Counted from the first letter of the stretch, positions 30,504 through 40,230 are shown. The stretch: DNA of 64,000 nt from Cololabis saira (GCF_033807715.1 NC_084599.1:5414625-5478624), one strand, 5' to 3'. Notes: generated from the letters alone by a model not told the origin. Translations and numbers: made by a program.

Positions 30504-33500
30504 ATGGCTCACTCACCTGACCCTCAGTTGCTAGCTAAGCTTCAGGAATGGTGTGAAAACGTAGGAGTAAATCCAGCCAATGCTCTGATACTTGGTGATG
30601 TACCTGACGAGATTGTTGTAGCTGATATAACAGAGTCATTAGAAGCTGTAAAAGTACTCGGCCGAGTTCGCTACAAAGCTAGAAAAGTATTCCCACCGCT
30701 AAAACATGAGATGATACTCTGTGAGTGCAGAAACCCAGTTGACCCTCAAACAGTTCCCCCGGAGATCTACCCCATTGGTGGTGGAACCCCGTGGACGACA
30801 ACCATTCTCACATGCGCTGCTGCTCCTCCTGATGACTTCACATTGAAGTTGCTAAGTTTACTGCAAAGTGAAGGTAAATCAATGAATGATCTCAAACCAT
30901 TACTTGAGCAAAGTACATCCACACAGTCGGACCCAACCTCCATCATTCGTGCTGTGGGAGAGTTGTTGGAGAAAACAATGCGACCCCCACAAGAAAATAA
31001 CGCCTTTCGGAGGTTACGTGTCTTTTCAGGAGTGTTGCCAACACCCGCAGGGGAAGAGAGCCTCGAAAACTGGCTTGAGCAGGCACAGGTGATGTTGGAC
31101 GAATGTGATGGTTCTGTAAAAGAGAAAAAAAAGAGGATTGCGGAAAGTCTAAGAGGTCCAGCATTTGAGATAATCCAAGCTGTACGGTGCAATGATGCAG
31201 ATGCGCGACCAGAAGATTATCTGGCAGCTTTGGAAAATGCATTTGGAGTCACCAAGTCTGGTGAAGATTTTTACTTTACTTTCCGATCCATGCAGCAAAA
31301 GTCATGTGAGAGACTGTCAGATTATTTGAGGAGATTAGAGAAGGTGCTGTCCAAAGTAGTTCAGAAAGGAGGCCTTCCTTCTGCGTCCAGAGACCGTGTC
31401 CGGGTCGAGCAGCTATTAAGAGGTGCAACATCAGAGTCAGACATCCTGTTACTCCAGTTGCGTTTGAAGGAGAGGTTGCGCACCCCACCCTCTTTCATGG
31501 AGTTATTAAGTGAAATTAGAGTAGAGGAAGATCAGAGAATGACAAAACGAACTCTCACCACTAGTACGCACACGGTGCGCACAGCAGATGACCAAGTTTC
31601 CCACTCTGCTGAAGTACATGCACTTAAGAGTCAAGTCAAAGCTTTAGAAACTAAAGTACAGCAGCTATCAGTCAAAGAGAAACCCTCAGTGTTGCCCATT
31701 GATCCTGAAGTGCAGTCACTGAAGGAACAAGTGGCTAGTTTGCAACTGATAAATCAGCTCAGAGAGCAATCAGCCATGCAAGAGTTTCCCAAAACACCAG
31801 AAAAGTACCCTCAAAGGTTTAAATCCAGATTGCCCTTTAAACCTAAGACAGGTAATAACACTACAGATGATAAAAGTGTGTTTTGCTACCGCTGTGGGGA
31901 AGATGGCCACATCACCAAAACTTGTAGTGGTACTGACAACCCCTCCAAAGTGATAAGTAAGCTAATCAAAAGCAACCAGAAGCTGAAACAAAACCAAAGG
32001 GGCTCCTCAACCAATCCCCCTGTAAAAACAGGACATGTAAGCCAACTCGATAGCAGTTCGCCAGACCTGCCACCCGACATCCCTAAAGGCTTAGTGGGTG
32101 AAACGAGCACTGGGAGAGTCATGATTGAGGGACACATTTGTGATGCTTTAATGGATGGTGGTTCAAATGTCTCAATTGTTTTTGAAGATTATTACCACAA
32201 GCACTTGTCCCACTTAACGCTTCATCCCATTTCAACCTTGGAGCTATGGGGCCTAAGCCAGGCTAGCTACCCATATAAAGGCTACATCGCAGCTGAGATA
32301 AAGTTTCTTGAAGATGGTGATCAGTGTGAGCCCAAGGTGGTGTTTATTTTAGTCTGCCCAGAAAGTAGTGGCCCTGAAAAACTGCCACTTATTGTTGGCA
32401 CTAATGCCCGAGCTTTCAGTCATTCACCTCGGTCCAGTGTAGTTAAAGGTGACCCCAAGCCTGCTCAAACCATGCGTGTACGCACACACTTACCTGTCAA
32501 GGCTAAGTCCCTTCTCCCTCCTGGGGATCCCGTAGCTGTAGTCAAGTGGACTGGACCTGGACCACTTACTGTACCTCCTGGTGGCGAGCGTTCAGCCATT
32601 TGCACTGTGTCCAGTAACGAGACACTTAAAGATAGCATCCTCATGATAGAAAGTCCTTCTAATGGAGCACTTCCAGCTGGAGTGTTAATGCCCCCATCTG
32701 TTCTGCTCTCTTCCGAGATGGATTGCAACAGATTTTCTGTGCTGTTAAAAAATGAGTCTGCCCAACCAAAAGCAATCCCTAAAGGCACAGTGATCGCCTA
32801 TGTGCATAAAGCAGAAGTTGTCACTCAGTTACAGCGCACAGAGACCCCACTTAGCCCACTTGACCCTGCTATCTTTAATTTTGGTAACTCTCCCATTCCA
32901 GAGAACTGGAAGAACAGACTGGCCCAAAAACTGGCCGAGCGGCCTCAGGTTTTCTCCTTGTCTGAGTGGGATGTGGGTTTAGCTAAAGGCGTAGAGCACC
33001 ACATTAGGCTGAAAGACCCTAGCCCTTTCCGAGAGAGAGTCAGGCGTCTTGCTCCAGCAGAAATAGATGATGTTCGCAAACATCTACAGGAGCTCCTTGC
33101 GGCAGGGATTATTAAAGAATCCCGGAGCCCTTACGCCTCTCCCATAGTGATAGCTAGGAAAAAAAATGGTGGAATAAGGATGTGTATTGACTATCGCACC
33201 CTTAATTTGAAAACCATACCTGACCAATACACCCTTCCTCGTATTGACGATGCGTTAACTAGCCTCACTGGAAGCCGCTGGTTCTCTGTGCTTGACCTCC
33301 GCTCTGGCTATTATCAAATCGCCATGTCAGAGGAGGACAAAGAGAAAACAGCGTTTATCTGCCCGCTTGGGTTCTATCAATTCGAGCGGATGCCCCAAGG
33401 CATCACCGGCGCCCCTGCTACATTCCAACGATTGATGGAAAAGGCAGTGGGAGATATGAACCTGCTTCAGTGTCTTGTTTACCTTGATGACCTCATCGTG

Positions 33501-36374
33501 TTTGGTTCCACTCTGGAGGAACACGAAGAGCGTCTGTTGCGCGTACTTGATCGACTAGCAGAGGTCGGTTTAAAACTTTCGCTGGATAAATGTCACTTTT
33601 GCCAGCCTGAAGTAAAGTATGTGGGACACATTGTGTCCGCAGCCGGTATTGCAACAGACCCAGACAAAATCAAGGCTGTAGCAGATTGGCAGCCGCCCAC
33701 ACACTTGAAGTCACTTCAGTCATTTCTGGGGTTCTGCGGTTATTACCGTAAGTTCATCAAGAACTATTCAGCCATAGTGCGCCCTCTTACCGACTTGACC
33801 AAAGGGTACCCTCCTGTGAGGAAGGGAAAGAAGCCCCTCAGACCCAAAAATGACTACTTCCGACCATTTGAACCATTCGGCGAGCGCTGGACTCCAGCCT
33901 GTACAGACGCGTTTTGCCAAATCATTCAATGCCTTACTAGTGCTCCGGTATTGGTTTTCGCAGATGCCACAAAACCCTACATCCTACATGTGGATGCTAG
34001 CTTTGATGGACTGGGAGCAGTCCTCAATCAAGAGTACCCTGAGGGGTTACGTCCTGTAGCATTTGCTAGTCGTAAATTATGCCAATCAGAGAAAAACTAC
34101 CCTGTCCATCAACTTGAGTTTCTAGCTTTGAAGTGGGCCGTAGTGGATAAGTTCCACGATTATCTCTACGGTGCCAAATTCACAGTTAGAACAGACAACA
34201 ACCCGCTGACGTATGTCCTCACCACTGCGAAATTGAGCGCTACTGGTCATAGGTGGTTAGCTAGTTTAACTACATACGACTTTGACATAAAGTATAAGCC
34301 TGGCAAAGAAAACGTTGATGCGGACTGGCTGTCCAGAAATGCTATGCAAGAGGACGACGGATGGAGACACATCCCTCAATCAGGTGTCAAGGCTCTCTGT
34401 CGCCCCATTAGCGTCTCTCAGTCATCTGAGCTACCATACCGTCTCATAGACCAGCTGGGAGTTCCTCCAAGTGTCATCCCACCTGCTTACACCTTATCCA
34501 CTCAGCTTGGGGTGAGTTCCGTGGAACAGCTAAGCAACAAGGAGCTGCAAAAAGCACAACATTTAGACCCTGCCATCAGTATTGCTAAGCAGGCTGTACA
34601 AAATGGAGTCTGGCCAGCGACCTCCCAAAATCACACTCCAGATGTTGCTTTGTTGCAGCGAGAAAGTAGCAGACTCTTGATAAAATCAGGCCTGTTGTAC
34701 AGGAAAACCACCCGACCAGTGGGAAGGTCTATTTGTCAGTTAGTTCTTCCCAGTGAATATCGTCTCAAAGTCCTTAAGTCTATCCATGATGATTCTGGCC
34801 ATCTGGGAGCTGAACGCATCACTGACCTGATGAAAGACCGATTTTACTGGCCAAAATTGGCCTCTGACGTTTCCCAGTACATCAAAAACTGCGGGCGATG
34901 TGTTGCTCGTAAAACACTACCTCACAGGGCCGCACCTTTGAAGCAGATAACAAGCAGCGGGCCCCTCGACTTAGTATGTATAGACTTTTTGTCTATAGAG
35001 CCAGACTCAAAAGGTTTAACCAGCGTTCTTGTGGTTACAGACCACTTTACCCGCTATGCACAGGCATATGTGACCAAAGATCAAAGGGCAACTACTGTCG
35101 CCAAGGTGCTGGTCGAGAAATTCTTTGTGCATTATGGTCTTCCATCCAGAATCCATTCTGACCAAGGACGTGACTTTGAGAGTCGTCTCATTAAAGAGCT
35201 CTTAGGAATGTTAGGCATCAAGAAATCCAGAACGACTCCATATCACCCCCAAGGTGACCCGCAGCCAGAGCGGTTTAACCGAACACTTTTGTCTATGCTT
35301 GGTACCCTCCAGCCCAGTCAAAAACAGAAATGGAGCCAGTATGTCAGTGCACTCGTACACGCCTACAACTGTACCCGCAACGATGCGACGGGTTACTCCC
35401 CCTACTACCTAATGTTTGGGCGCGAGGCGCGTCTTCCCATTGATCTGTGCTTTGGGACTTCACCTGATGGAAACAACCAGGGAGAGTACTTACAGTATGT
35501 AGCAAGACTGAAGAGTGACCTGAAGAGAGCGTACGAGTTGGCAGTGACAGTTGCTAACAAGTCACATGACAAAAACAAGAGATACTATGACAATCGAGTA
35601 AGAGACCAAGTGTTGGAGAAAGGTGATCGTGTGCTCGTACGAGCGCTAGGTTTGCCTGGAAAGCACAAACTTGGTGACAAATGGCACTCTAACCCTTACG
35701 TTGTTGTGGAAAAACTACCAGACTTACCTGTGTACAGAGTAAAACCTGAAAAGGGAAGAGCCATCGTCAAGACTCTGCACCGGGACCACCTTTTACCCAT
35801 TGGGTATTTGGTCAGGTTTCCCTCAGATTTGGAGATGACTCAGTTACCACAGAAACCTGTGACAAGATCACATCAAAAGGAAAAGCCAAATGAAAGCTCA
35901 AACCAGGAAGAACACTCGGAAGACGAGGATGAATACTGGGATGTACCTGCTGACCGGAGGGAGGACCTCTTACTTGCCCTTGATCTGCTGGCGGATCAGT
36001 TAAGTGGAGATGTCCACCTAGAAAATGCGCTGACACAGGATAATGTTGAGGAGGACATTGATGTGGACACTGAGCAGGAGGTGGATATAATCCCAGAAGG
36101 ACAAGATACAGAACAAACTCAGCTACTGCCAAATGACACTGTGGTGGACACAGGTCTAGAAGGGGGAGTGCTCCCCTCTACTAGTCAGTCTCAAAGTAGT
36201 GCTAACCCTGTTCATGATCGTCCTGCCCGAAGACCAGTGAAGCCAGTCATTCGGCTAAGCTATGATAGACCTGGCCATTCCACAAATGAACCTATTGTGG
36301 TTGTACATAGAGGATTGAGAATTACTATCAAAAGAGACTCCCCAATGATATGTAAAAGTTGGGATAATGTATAA
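30504..36374 (+). CDS. Gag-Pol polyprotein, Ty3/gypsy type with PNMA-like Gag (1956 aa)
   Basis: The polyprotein supplies particle shell and replication enzymes of the LTR element. Residues 1-110 match the PNMA N-terminal (RRM-like) domain: LLAKLQEWC, then a LGRVRY block. Residues about 165-345 match the PNMA/gypsy capsid: FSGV, W-L-E-Q, ESLRGPA, RLEKVL, VRVEQLLRGA. A coiled-coil-like stretch spans 370-425. One zinc knuckle (CCHC) is C461-C464-H469-C474. The protease motif is LMDGGSN with D551. Reverse transcriptase has MCIDYRTLN and YLDD (993-996). RNase H has HVDAS with D1164. The integrase finger is H1428, H1433, C1463, C1466, and the core D1494, D1553, E1589 keeps the canonical D35E spacing. 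The last 150 residues are acidic and end in a PVIRLSYDRPGH tail. The ATG at 30504 has A at -3 and G at +4. Gag and pol share one frame with no stop, unlike most relatives. The order RT-RH-IN is the usual one. Confidence 0.97.
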   Translation: MAHSPDPQLLAKLQEWCENVGVNPANALILGDVPDEIVVADITESLEAVKVLGRVRYKARKVFPPLKHEMILCECRNPVDPQTVPPEIYPIGGGTPWTTTILTCAAAPPDDFTLKLLSLLQSEGKSMNDLKPLLEQSTSTQSDPTSIIRAVGELLEKTMRPPQENNAFRRLRVFSGVLPTPAGEESLENWLEQAQVMLDECDGSVKEKKKRIAESLRGPAFEIIQAVRCNDADARPEDYLAALENAFGVTKSGEDFYFTFRSMQQKSCERLSDYLRRLEKVLSKVVQKGGLPSASRDRVRVEQLLRGATSESDILLLQLRLKERLRTPPSFMELLSEIRVEEDQRMTKRTLTTSTHTVRTADDQVSHSAEVHALKSQVKALETKVQQLSVKEKPSVLPIDPEVQSLKEQVASLQLINQLREQSAMQEFPKTPEKYPQRFKSRLPFKPKTGNNTTDDKSVFCYRCGEDGHITKTCSGTDNPSKVISKLIKSNQKLKQNQRGSSTNPPVKTGHVSQLDSSSPDLPPDIPKGLVGETSTGRVMIEGHICDALMDGGSNVSIVFEDYYHKHLSHLTLHPISTLELWGLSQASYPYKGYIAAEIKFLEDGDQCEPKVVFILVCPESSGPEKLPLIVGTNARAFSHSPRSSVVKGDPKPAQTMRVRTHLPVKAKSLLPPGDPVAVVKWTGPGPLTVPPGGERSAICTVSSNETLKDSILMIESPSNGALPAGVLMPPSVLLSSEMDCNRFSVLLKNESAQPKAIPKGTVIAYVHKAEVVTQLQRTETPLSPLDPAIFNFGNSPIPENWKNRLAQKLAERPQVFSLSEWDVGLAKGVEHHIRLKDPSPFRERVRRLAPAEIDDVRKHLQELLAAGIIKESRSPYASPIVIARKKNGGIRMCIDYRTLNLKTIPDQYTLPRIDDALTSLTGSRWFSVLDLRSGYYQIAMSEEDKEKTAFICPLGFYQFERMPQGITGAPATFQRLMEKAVGDMNLLQCLVYLDDLIVFGSTLEEHEERLLRVLDRLAEVGLKLSLDKCHFCQPEVKYVGHIVSAAGIATDPDKIKAVADWQPPTHLKSLQSFLGFCGYYRKFIKNYSAIVRPLTDLTKGYPPVRKGKKPLRPKNDYFRPFEPFGERWTPACTDAFCQIIQCLTSAPVLVFADATKPYILHVDASFDGLGAVLNQEYPEGLRPVAFASRKLCQSEKNYPVHQLEFLALKWAVVDKFHDYLYGAKFTVRTDNNPLTYVLTTAKLSATGHRWLASLTTYDFDIKYKPGKENVDADWLSRNAMQEDDGWRHIPQSGVKALCRPISVSQSSELPYRLIDQLGVPPSVIPPAYTLSTQLGVSSVEQLSNKELQKAQHLDPAISIAKQAVQNGVWPATSQNHTPDVALLQRESSRLLIKSGLLYRKTTRPVGRSICQLVLPSEYRLKVLKSIHDDSGHLGAERITDLMKDRFYWPKLASDVSQYIKNCGRCVARKTLPHRAAPLKQITSSGPLDLVCIDFLSIEPDSKGLTSVLVVTDHFTRYAQAYVTKDQRATTVAKVLVEKFFVHYGLPSRIHSDQGRDFESRLIKELLGMLGIKKSRTTPYHPQGDPQPERFNRTLLSMLGTLQPSQKQKWSQYVSALVHAYNCTRNDATGYSPYYLMFGREARLPIDLCFGTSPDGNNQGEYLQYVARLKSDLKRAYELAVTVANKSHDKNKRYYDNRVRDQVLEKGDRVLVRALGLPGKHKLGDKWHSNPYVVVEKLPDLPVYRVKPEKGRAIVKTLHRDHLLPIGYLVRFPSDLEMTQLPQKPVTRSHQKEKPNESSNQEEHSEDEDEYWDVPADRREDLLLALDLLADQLSGDVHLENALTQDNVEEDIDVDTEQEVDIIPEGQDTEQTQLLPNDTVVDTGLEGGVLPSTSQSQSSANPVHDRPARRPVKPVIRLSYDRPGHSTNEPIVVVHRGLRITIKRDSPMICKSWDNV

Positions 36375-36493
36375 TGTGATAAAAACACCTGTTTAAGACC
36401 TTAGTCTGTAGCCTATATGCCAGACGTTGATAATGACAAAATATCGGATGTGACTGATGTAAAACTTGTGTGATGAGGACATCAACACCTTTT

Positions 36494-36506
36494 AGAAAGG
36501 GGAGAT
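36494..36506 (+). promoter_or_regulatory. Polypurine tract
   Basis: AGAAAGGGGAGAT directly abuts the 3' LTR start at 36507. It is the expected plus-strand primer position. Confidence 0.8.
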
Positions 36507-37736
36507 TGTAGCCCTGTGGCTCTTATTTCATCCTTTATTTAGAGGATAAAATGTTTTAAGTTATTAATAAATAATAGTTCATAAGGTGTAACTATGTTTA
36601 AAAATGCTGTAGTATAACATGTTAAAAATTCATTCTATTTACAGTTAAAAAGTCAGAGAGTAAAGGGTTTTGTTGGTGTTAATTTTGGGTACAGTGGAGC
36701 ATCCTCTCATGATCTCATCTTGGGCCACCAGTCCTGAGCCAATCCTGTCCTCACCTTGTTCAGGTAGGAGGTGCTTAGCGTCATCTCGGGCGCATCAATG
36801 ATATATCGGCAGAGCCGCTTTGGCTGCGTCGAGCACAAGAGCTGTATGCTGTAGCCTAGAGTAAAATTAAAATAAGAACATTCTAAACTCCCAAGACTGA
36901 CGGAGAGTCGTCGTGTAGTGGATGTGTGTGTACTCTGAGAAGCTGCCAGAGGACTGCACATTTGCCGTATGGGAGAGAGCGAGGACCAGGAGAGCCCTGG
37001 ACCGTGAGAGGCTGAAGCTGCTGTACTTGAGAGCACGTGTTCCTGCCTGGTGAAGCTGCCCGCTTCATCCTGACCGCCGAAACCACGTCGTGCCTTCCTG
37101 CCCTTTTCCCTCATCCCCACATCTCTGACTGTTGGGTTCGTGAGTACCTTTGCACGTGCTGTTTTATTTTATGCTGGTAACCCAGTGAACCGGCCTTTCG
37201 TTTTTGGCCTCACCGCTCACGAGCATCGACTGGGCCTGCAACGCTTTATTTTATTTTTCATTTTCTTTAACAGCCCGGTGTGAGTGTGTGTGTGAGTGTG
37301 GGCTGTGGGTATCGTGACTTATGGTCATTTTCATTCATTCACTGATTTAACGTGGATCAAAACTGTGAGTTCCTTATTGGGTTTTTGAACTTTGTTACCA
37401 TTACACCTTTAAAGGTCAACAGTGAACTGTTAACTAATTTGACTACCTTTCATATTGTTTCATAAAATACCTGTTTGTTAAAAATAAATCCGTGTTTTGA
37501 TTATAAAGTCAATACTCTGTGGTTATTTGAAATATAAGTCAGTCAAGACATTTTAAAGGGGAAGTACCTAATTTGTGCTACTTCTTAGATATCATTGGAG
37601 GCACCGCCATATTATTTAATATTGTTATTCAGGTCCTTACCGGTACGTTGCGCCTAAACTAGACGAACTCAGGCCCCGTTCCAGTGTACTACAACACCCC
37701 ATCATTACTAATTAGCTACCTGGGAAAGGGGTTACA
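36507..37736 (+). repeat. 3' LTR of the gypsy element (1230 bp)
   Basis: Same ends as the 5' LTR. The 21-bp length difference is fully explained by the unrelated block (204 against 183 bp), so the remaining 1026 bp align without gaps. The PBS-like motif recurs at 37596-37608. CATT follows at 37737-37740. Confidence 0.95.
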
Positions 37737-37986
37737 CATTTAAAGAACTTTGTTATTGTTTCATCTTTGTAGTGTTTATTATTTAATCTGAGTTACATTT
37801 TCTTTTGTGTTTTTTGTTTTTTTACTCCCCCTTGTGTAGCTTTTGTTTGGTTTTTTATTCATATATGGAAAGGATTGTATAGAAGCCACCAGGCGTCTTC
37901 CTTTCCTTGCATGTTATTTCAATGTTTTTACATTTATTGTTCAATTTGTCTTATATTGCTAAATAAATAAACTAAAACTAAACTAA
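37737..37986 (+). pseudogene. LINE right piece: last codons, 3' untranslated region and tail
   Basis: Continues the frame of 29057-29213 (KNFVIVSSL, stop). A T-rich 3' untranslated region with GAAAGGATTGTATAGAAGCC follows, then a tail of AAATAAATAAACTAAAACTA units. The tail ends at the left terminus of the P-like element. Confidence 0.75.
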
Positions 37987-38028
37987 TGCGCATGACGTCA
38001 CAGATGCAACTTCACAGCAGGTTTCGCC

Positions 38029-38185
38029 CACTGAGTGTCAGAAAGACTGAGTGTCAGAAAGACTGAGTGTCAGAAAGACTGAGTGTCAGAAAGACTGAGT
38101 GACAGAAAGACTGAGTGTCAGAAAGACTGAGTGTCAGAAAGACTGAGTGGCAGAAAGACTGAGTGTCAGAAAGACTGAGTGGCAG
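38029..38185. repeat. 16-bp tandem array upstream of the THAP exon
   Basis: Ten units of ACTGAGTGTCAGAAAG with GACAG and GGCAG variants. It ends about 40 bp before the THAP start codon and may overlap its promoter or 5' untranslated region. Confidence 0.95.
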
Positions 38186-38223
38186 CGTAAAATTTCAGTT
38201 TGAGCAACTGGAAAACATCTAAA

Positions 38224-38401
38224 ATGGGAAAGAGCTGTTGTGCGATCGACTGTACTCATAGATTTAGCAAGAAATCGGAGTTATCGTTTCACAGACTGCC
38301 GAAAAATAAGCTTAAGAGAGACAAATGGATCACTGCAATTCACAGAAACAACTGGATTCCAGGCACCGAAACGTGGATTTGCGGTTCCCATTTTGTATCA
38401 G
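38224..38401 (+). CDS. THAP-domain first exon
   Basis: Starts MGKSCCAIDCTHRFSKKSEL and contains the C2CH zinc-finger layout of THAP domains: C-x4-C near the start, FHRLPKNK, W-x-AIHRN-x-W with a proline, then C-x2-H in CGSHF. About 59 residues end in frame at a consensus donor, CAG followed by GTAATG at 38402, so the rest of the protein would be in later exons that are not visible here. The ATG at 38224 fits the normal THAP start better than the upstream one at 38200. THAP domains bind DNA; here it lies between two arrays inside a probable P-like element. It could alternatively be a stray exon of a host THAP gene. Confidence 0.7.
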
Positions 38402-38585
38402 GTAATGTTGGATTTTTGGGTAGTTAACGTTAAACTGTCAAATCTTAAAGTTCGGTGTCCTCATCACTTTAATTTCTACAACAAATCCTGCCTTGAAGTC
38501 GGACCAAGCGTCAAGACTTTTGTAAGCCTTCAAGCTTTGCTTCGTGTATTTCCCCATTCATAAATATCAGAAACTGGATTCGTGG

Positions 38586-38850
38586 CCAAATATTAATGTC
38601 CATGGACCACTGGTTCTTGGTAACTGTACCAAATATTAATGTCCATGGACCACTGGTTCTTGGTAACTGTACCAAATATTAATGTCCATGGACCACTGGT
38701 TCTTGGTAACTGTACCAAATATTAATGTCCATGGACCACTGGTTCTTGGTAACTGTACCAAATATTAATGTCCATGGACCACTGGTTCTTGGGGTAACTG
38801 TACCAAATATTAATGTCCATGGACCACTGGTTCTTGGGGTAACTGTACGG
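38586..38850. repeat. 43-bp tandem array, second locus
   Basis: Six copies of the unit seen at 1-630, all of the CTTGGTAACTGTACC form, the last with a GG insertion. It lies between the THAP exon and the right end of the P-like element, which links the array to that element family. Confidence 0.95.
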
Positions 38851-38993
38851 GTCACTGTCAAGTCCAACTGCCTTTAATTTAAGTCCATCAGCTGTTATCC
38901 CGTCTTCTCCACTAGTTGCAGCTGTTTTTACCACTCAGTGTGAGTAAGGGAGCTGGTCCAGTGGGAAAGTGACGTCAATGCGAACCCTCTATT

Positions 38994-40169
38994 CATCCCT
39001 GAAAGAGACATTCAGACATTCAGGTCTGTCTTCAGCCCATCTGACAAGGTCCAGATTTAGCCCGAAAAAGACGTTGTCAATGGACGTCTTGATTTAGACG
39101 TCATTTCTATCTCCGGAAAAGACGACTTCTCACCTTTCACCTTTCAACCAAAAAATGACATGGTTTAGACGACTGACATAGTTGTCATTTAAACGTCTTT
39201 ATGACTTGGTTTCGTTGGTCCTGAGGGGAAGTGTTGGTGCTTTGGTGAAACATGCTGTCACGGTTAGAAACTCGGAGGCGCCTCCACCAGCTGAGGCCCG
39301 CTGGCGTCTCCCTGCCGCTGACACCAGCCCAGGGTTTCAAGCTGAGGCCAGAAAAGCCGTCTGTCCAACAAAAACAACAACTCGACTGCGATCGCTGTGT
39401 GAAAGTAAGGATCAGCCTCGATCCAGTAAGGGTTGAGATGTTGCAGCAAAAGACTCCTGGAGTGTTTTCACTTCTTGAATCCAGACTTGTATGACTCCGG
39501 CGTGTTCCTGCTGATTTCAATCTTCATTGACTCCGACCCTGTAATGTGTTCACTCAGGTCTACTCTTCTGCAGGAATTTCACATGCCACGTTACTTTTAT
39601 CTTCATCCCAGATTTATTCAAATGCACCTCGTGGTTGCTGAGATAAACTAACAGGCTGCTTTAGTTTTGTTGGTTTTCCTTTTAGATTTCATTATATTTA
39701 TAGACATCCTGCCACCTGCAGCCTTACGGTGAACCTTCTCAGAGTGGAAACACCTTTGGTACGAACATAATCCTCAGATTGTGACGCCTGCATGGAGCCC
39801 GGTCCCTTGCGGACCAGTTGCTCTGCATCGCCTCACCTTCCTTTCCTCCATTCAGTTTCATTTAAACAAATACAGTACAGACGAGAAGAAGCAATTACGT
39901 GCAGCATGCGCCTTGACAAAGCGGCAGAAGTCACGTCGCCTTTTACTCAGGCGCTGCAGGATTAGAATTATGTGGAGTCTGTGAGACGCTCGGCCCGACA
40001 GCCGTCCGTGCGCTCCTCTTTGTCCCGGCTTAGACAAACAAAGATGGAGGCAACCGGTATTTTGCAGCGTCTGGTGACTTGGCCTGCAGCGGTGCCCTGC
40101 TGCCCACGATTATGCCCCTCAGCCAGCCTGAACGTCCTCCACACCGAACCCTAAACATGCAATTACTGA

Positions 40170-40172
<3 letters not shown>
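38994..40172. other. No gene recognised
   Basis: The stretch 39050-39200 repeats GACGTC and AAACGTCT motifs (GTCAATGGACGTCTTG, TAGACGTCATTTC), typical of a decayed DNA transposon. The rest has overlapping frames below 115 codons without domains. Confidence 0.4.

Positions 40173-40228
<56 letters not shown>
40173..40228. repeat. (GT)n microsatellite, 28 units
   Basis: Uninterrupted dinucleotide run. It generates apparent Val-Cys and Thr-His frames. Confidence 0.98.

Positions 40229-40230
<2 letters not shown>

Larger units (their letters stand above)
29214..37736 (+). mobile_element. Full-length Ty3/gypsy retrotransposon with PNMA-like Gag
   Basis: Two LTRs (29214-30422 and 36507-37736), a primer binding site complementary to tRNA-Thr, one 1956-codon gag-pol ORF, a purine-rich tract AGAAAGGGGAGAT (36494-36506) and a CATT target duplication. 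It lies inside a LINE coding end, whose frame is restored if the element and one duplication are removed. The intact ORF and nearly identical LTR parts indicate recent integration. The only unusual feature of its structure is a non-homologous LTR block. Confidence 0.95.
37988..38993 (+). mobile_element. P-like (THAP) element, non-autonomous, copy 2
   Basis: The terminal regions contain GCGCATGACGTCAC at 37988-38001 and GTGACGTCAATGCG at 38969-38982. These are inverted repeats with one indel, and each includes a perfect TGACGTCA. Inside lie a 16-bp array, a first exon encoding a THAP domain with a splice donor, and the 43-bp array. THAP domains form the DNA-binding part of P-element transposases, and P elements existed in zebrafish. 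No catalytic domain follows, so it would depend on another copy. Outer limits are approximate. The right end shares sequence with 631-780. Confidence 0.55.

Noticed and set aside
30767..36132. Several reverse and alternate-frame ORFs of 60-141 codons inside gag-pol
   Set aside because: They are shadows of the long coding frame with no independent motif.
37988..38993. Exact 8-bp target duplication for the P-like element
   Set aside because: Bases next to the inverted ends do not match, so the outer limits remain approximate and no duplication is claimed.
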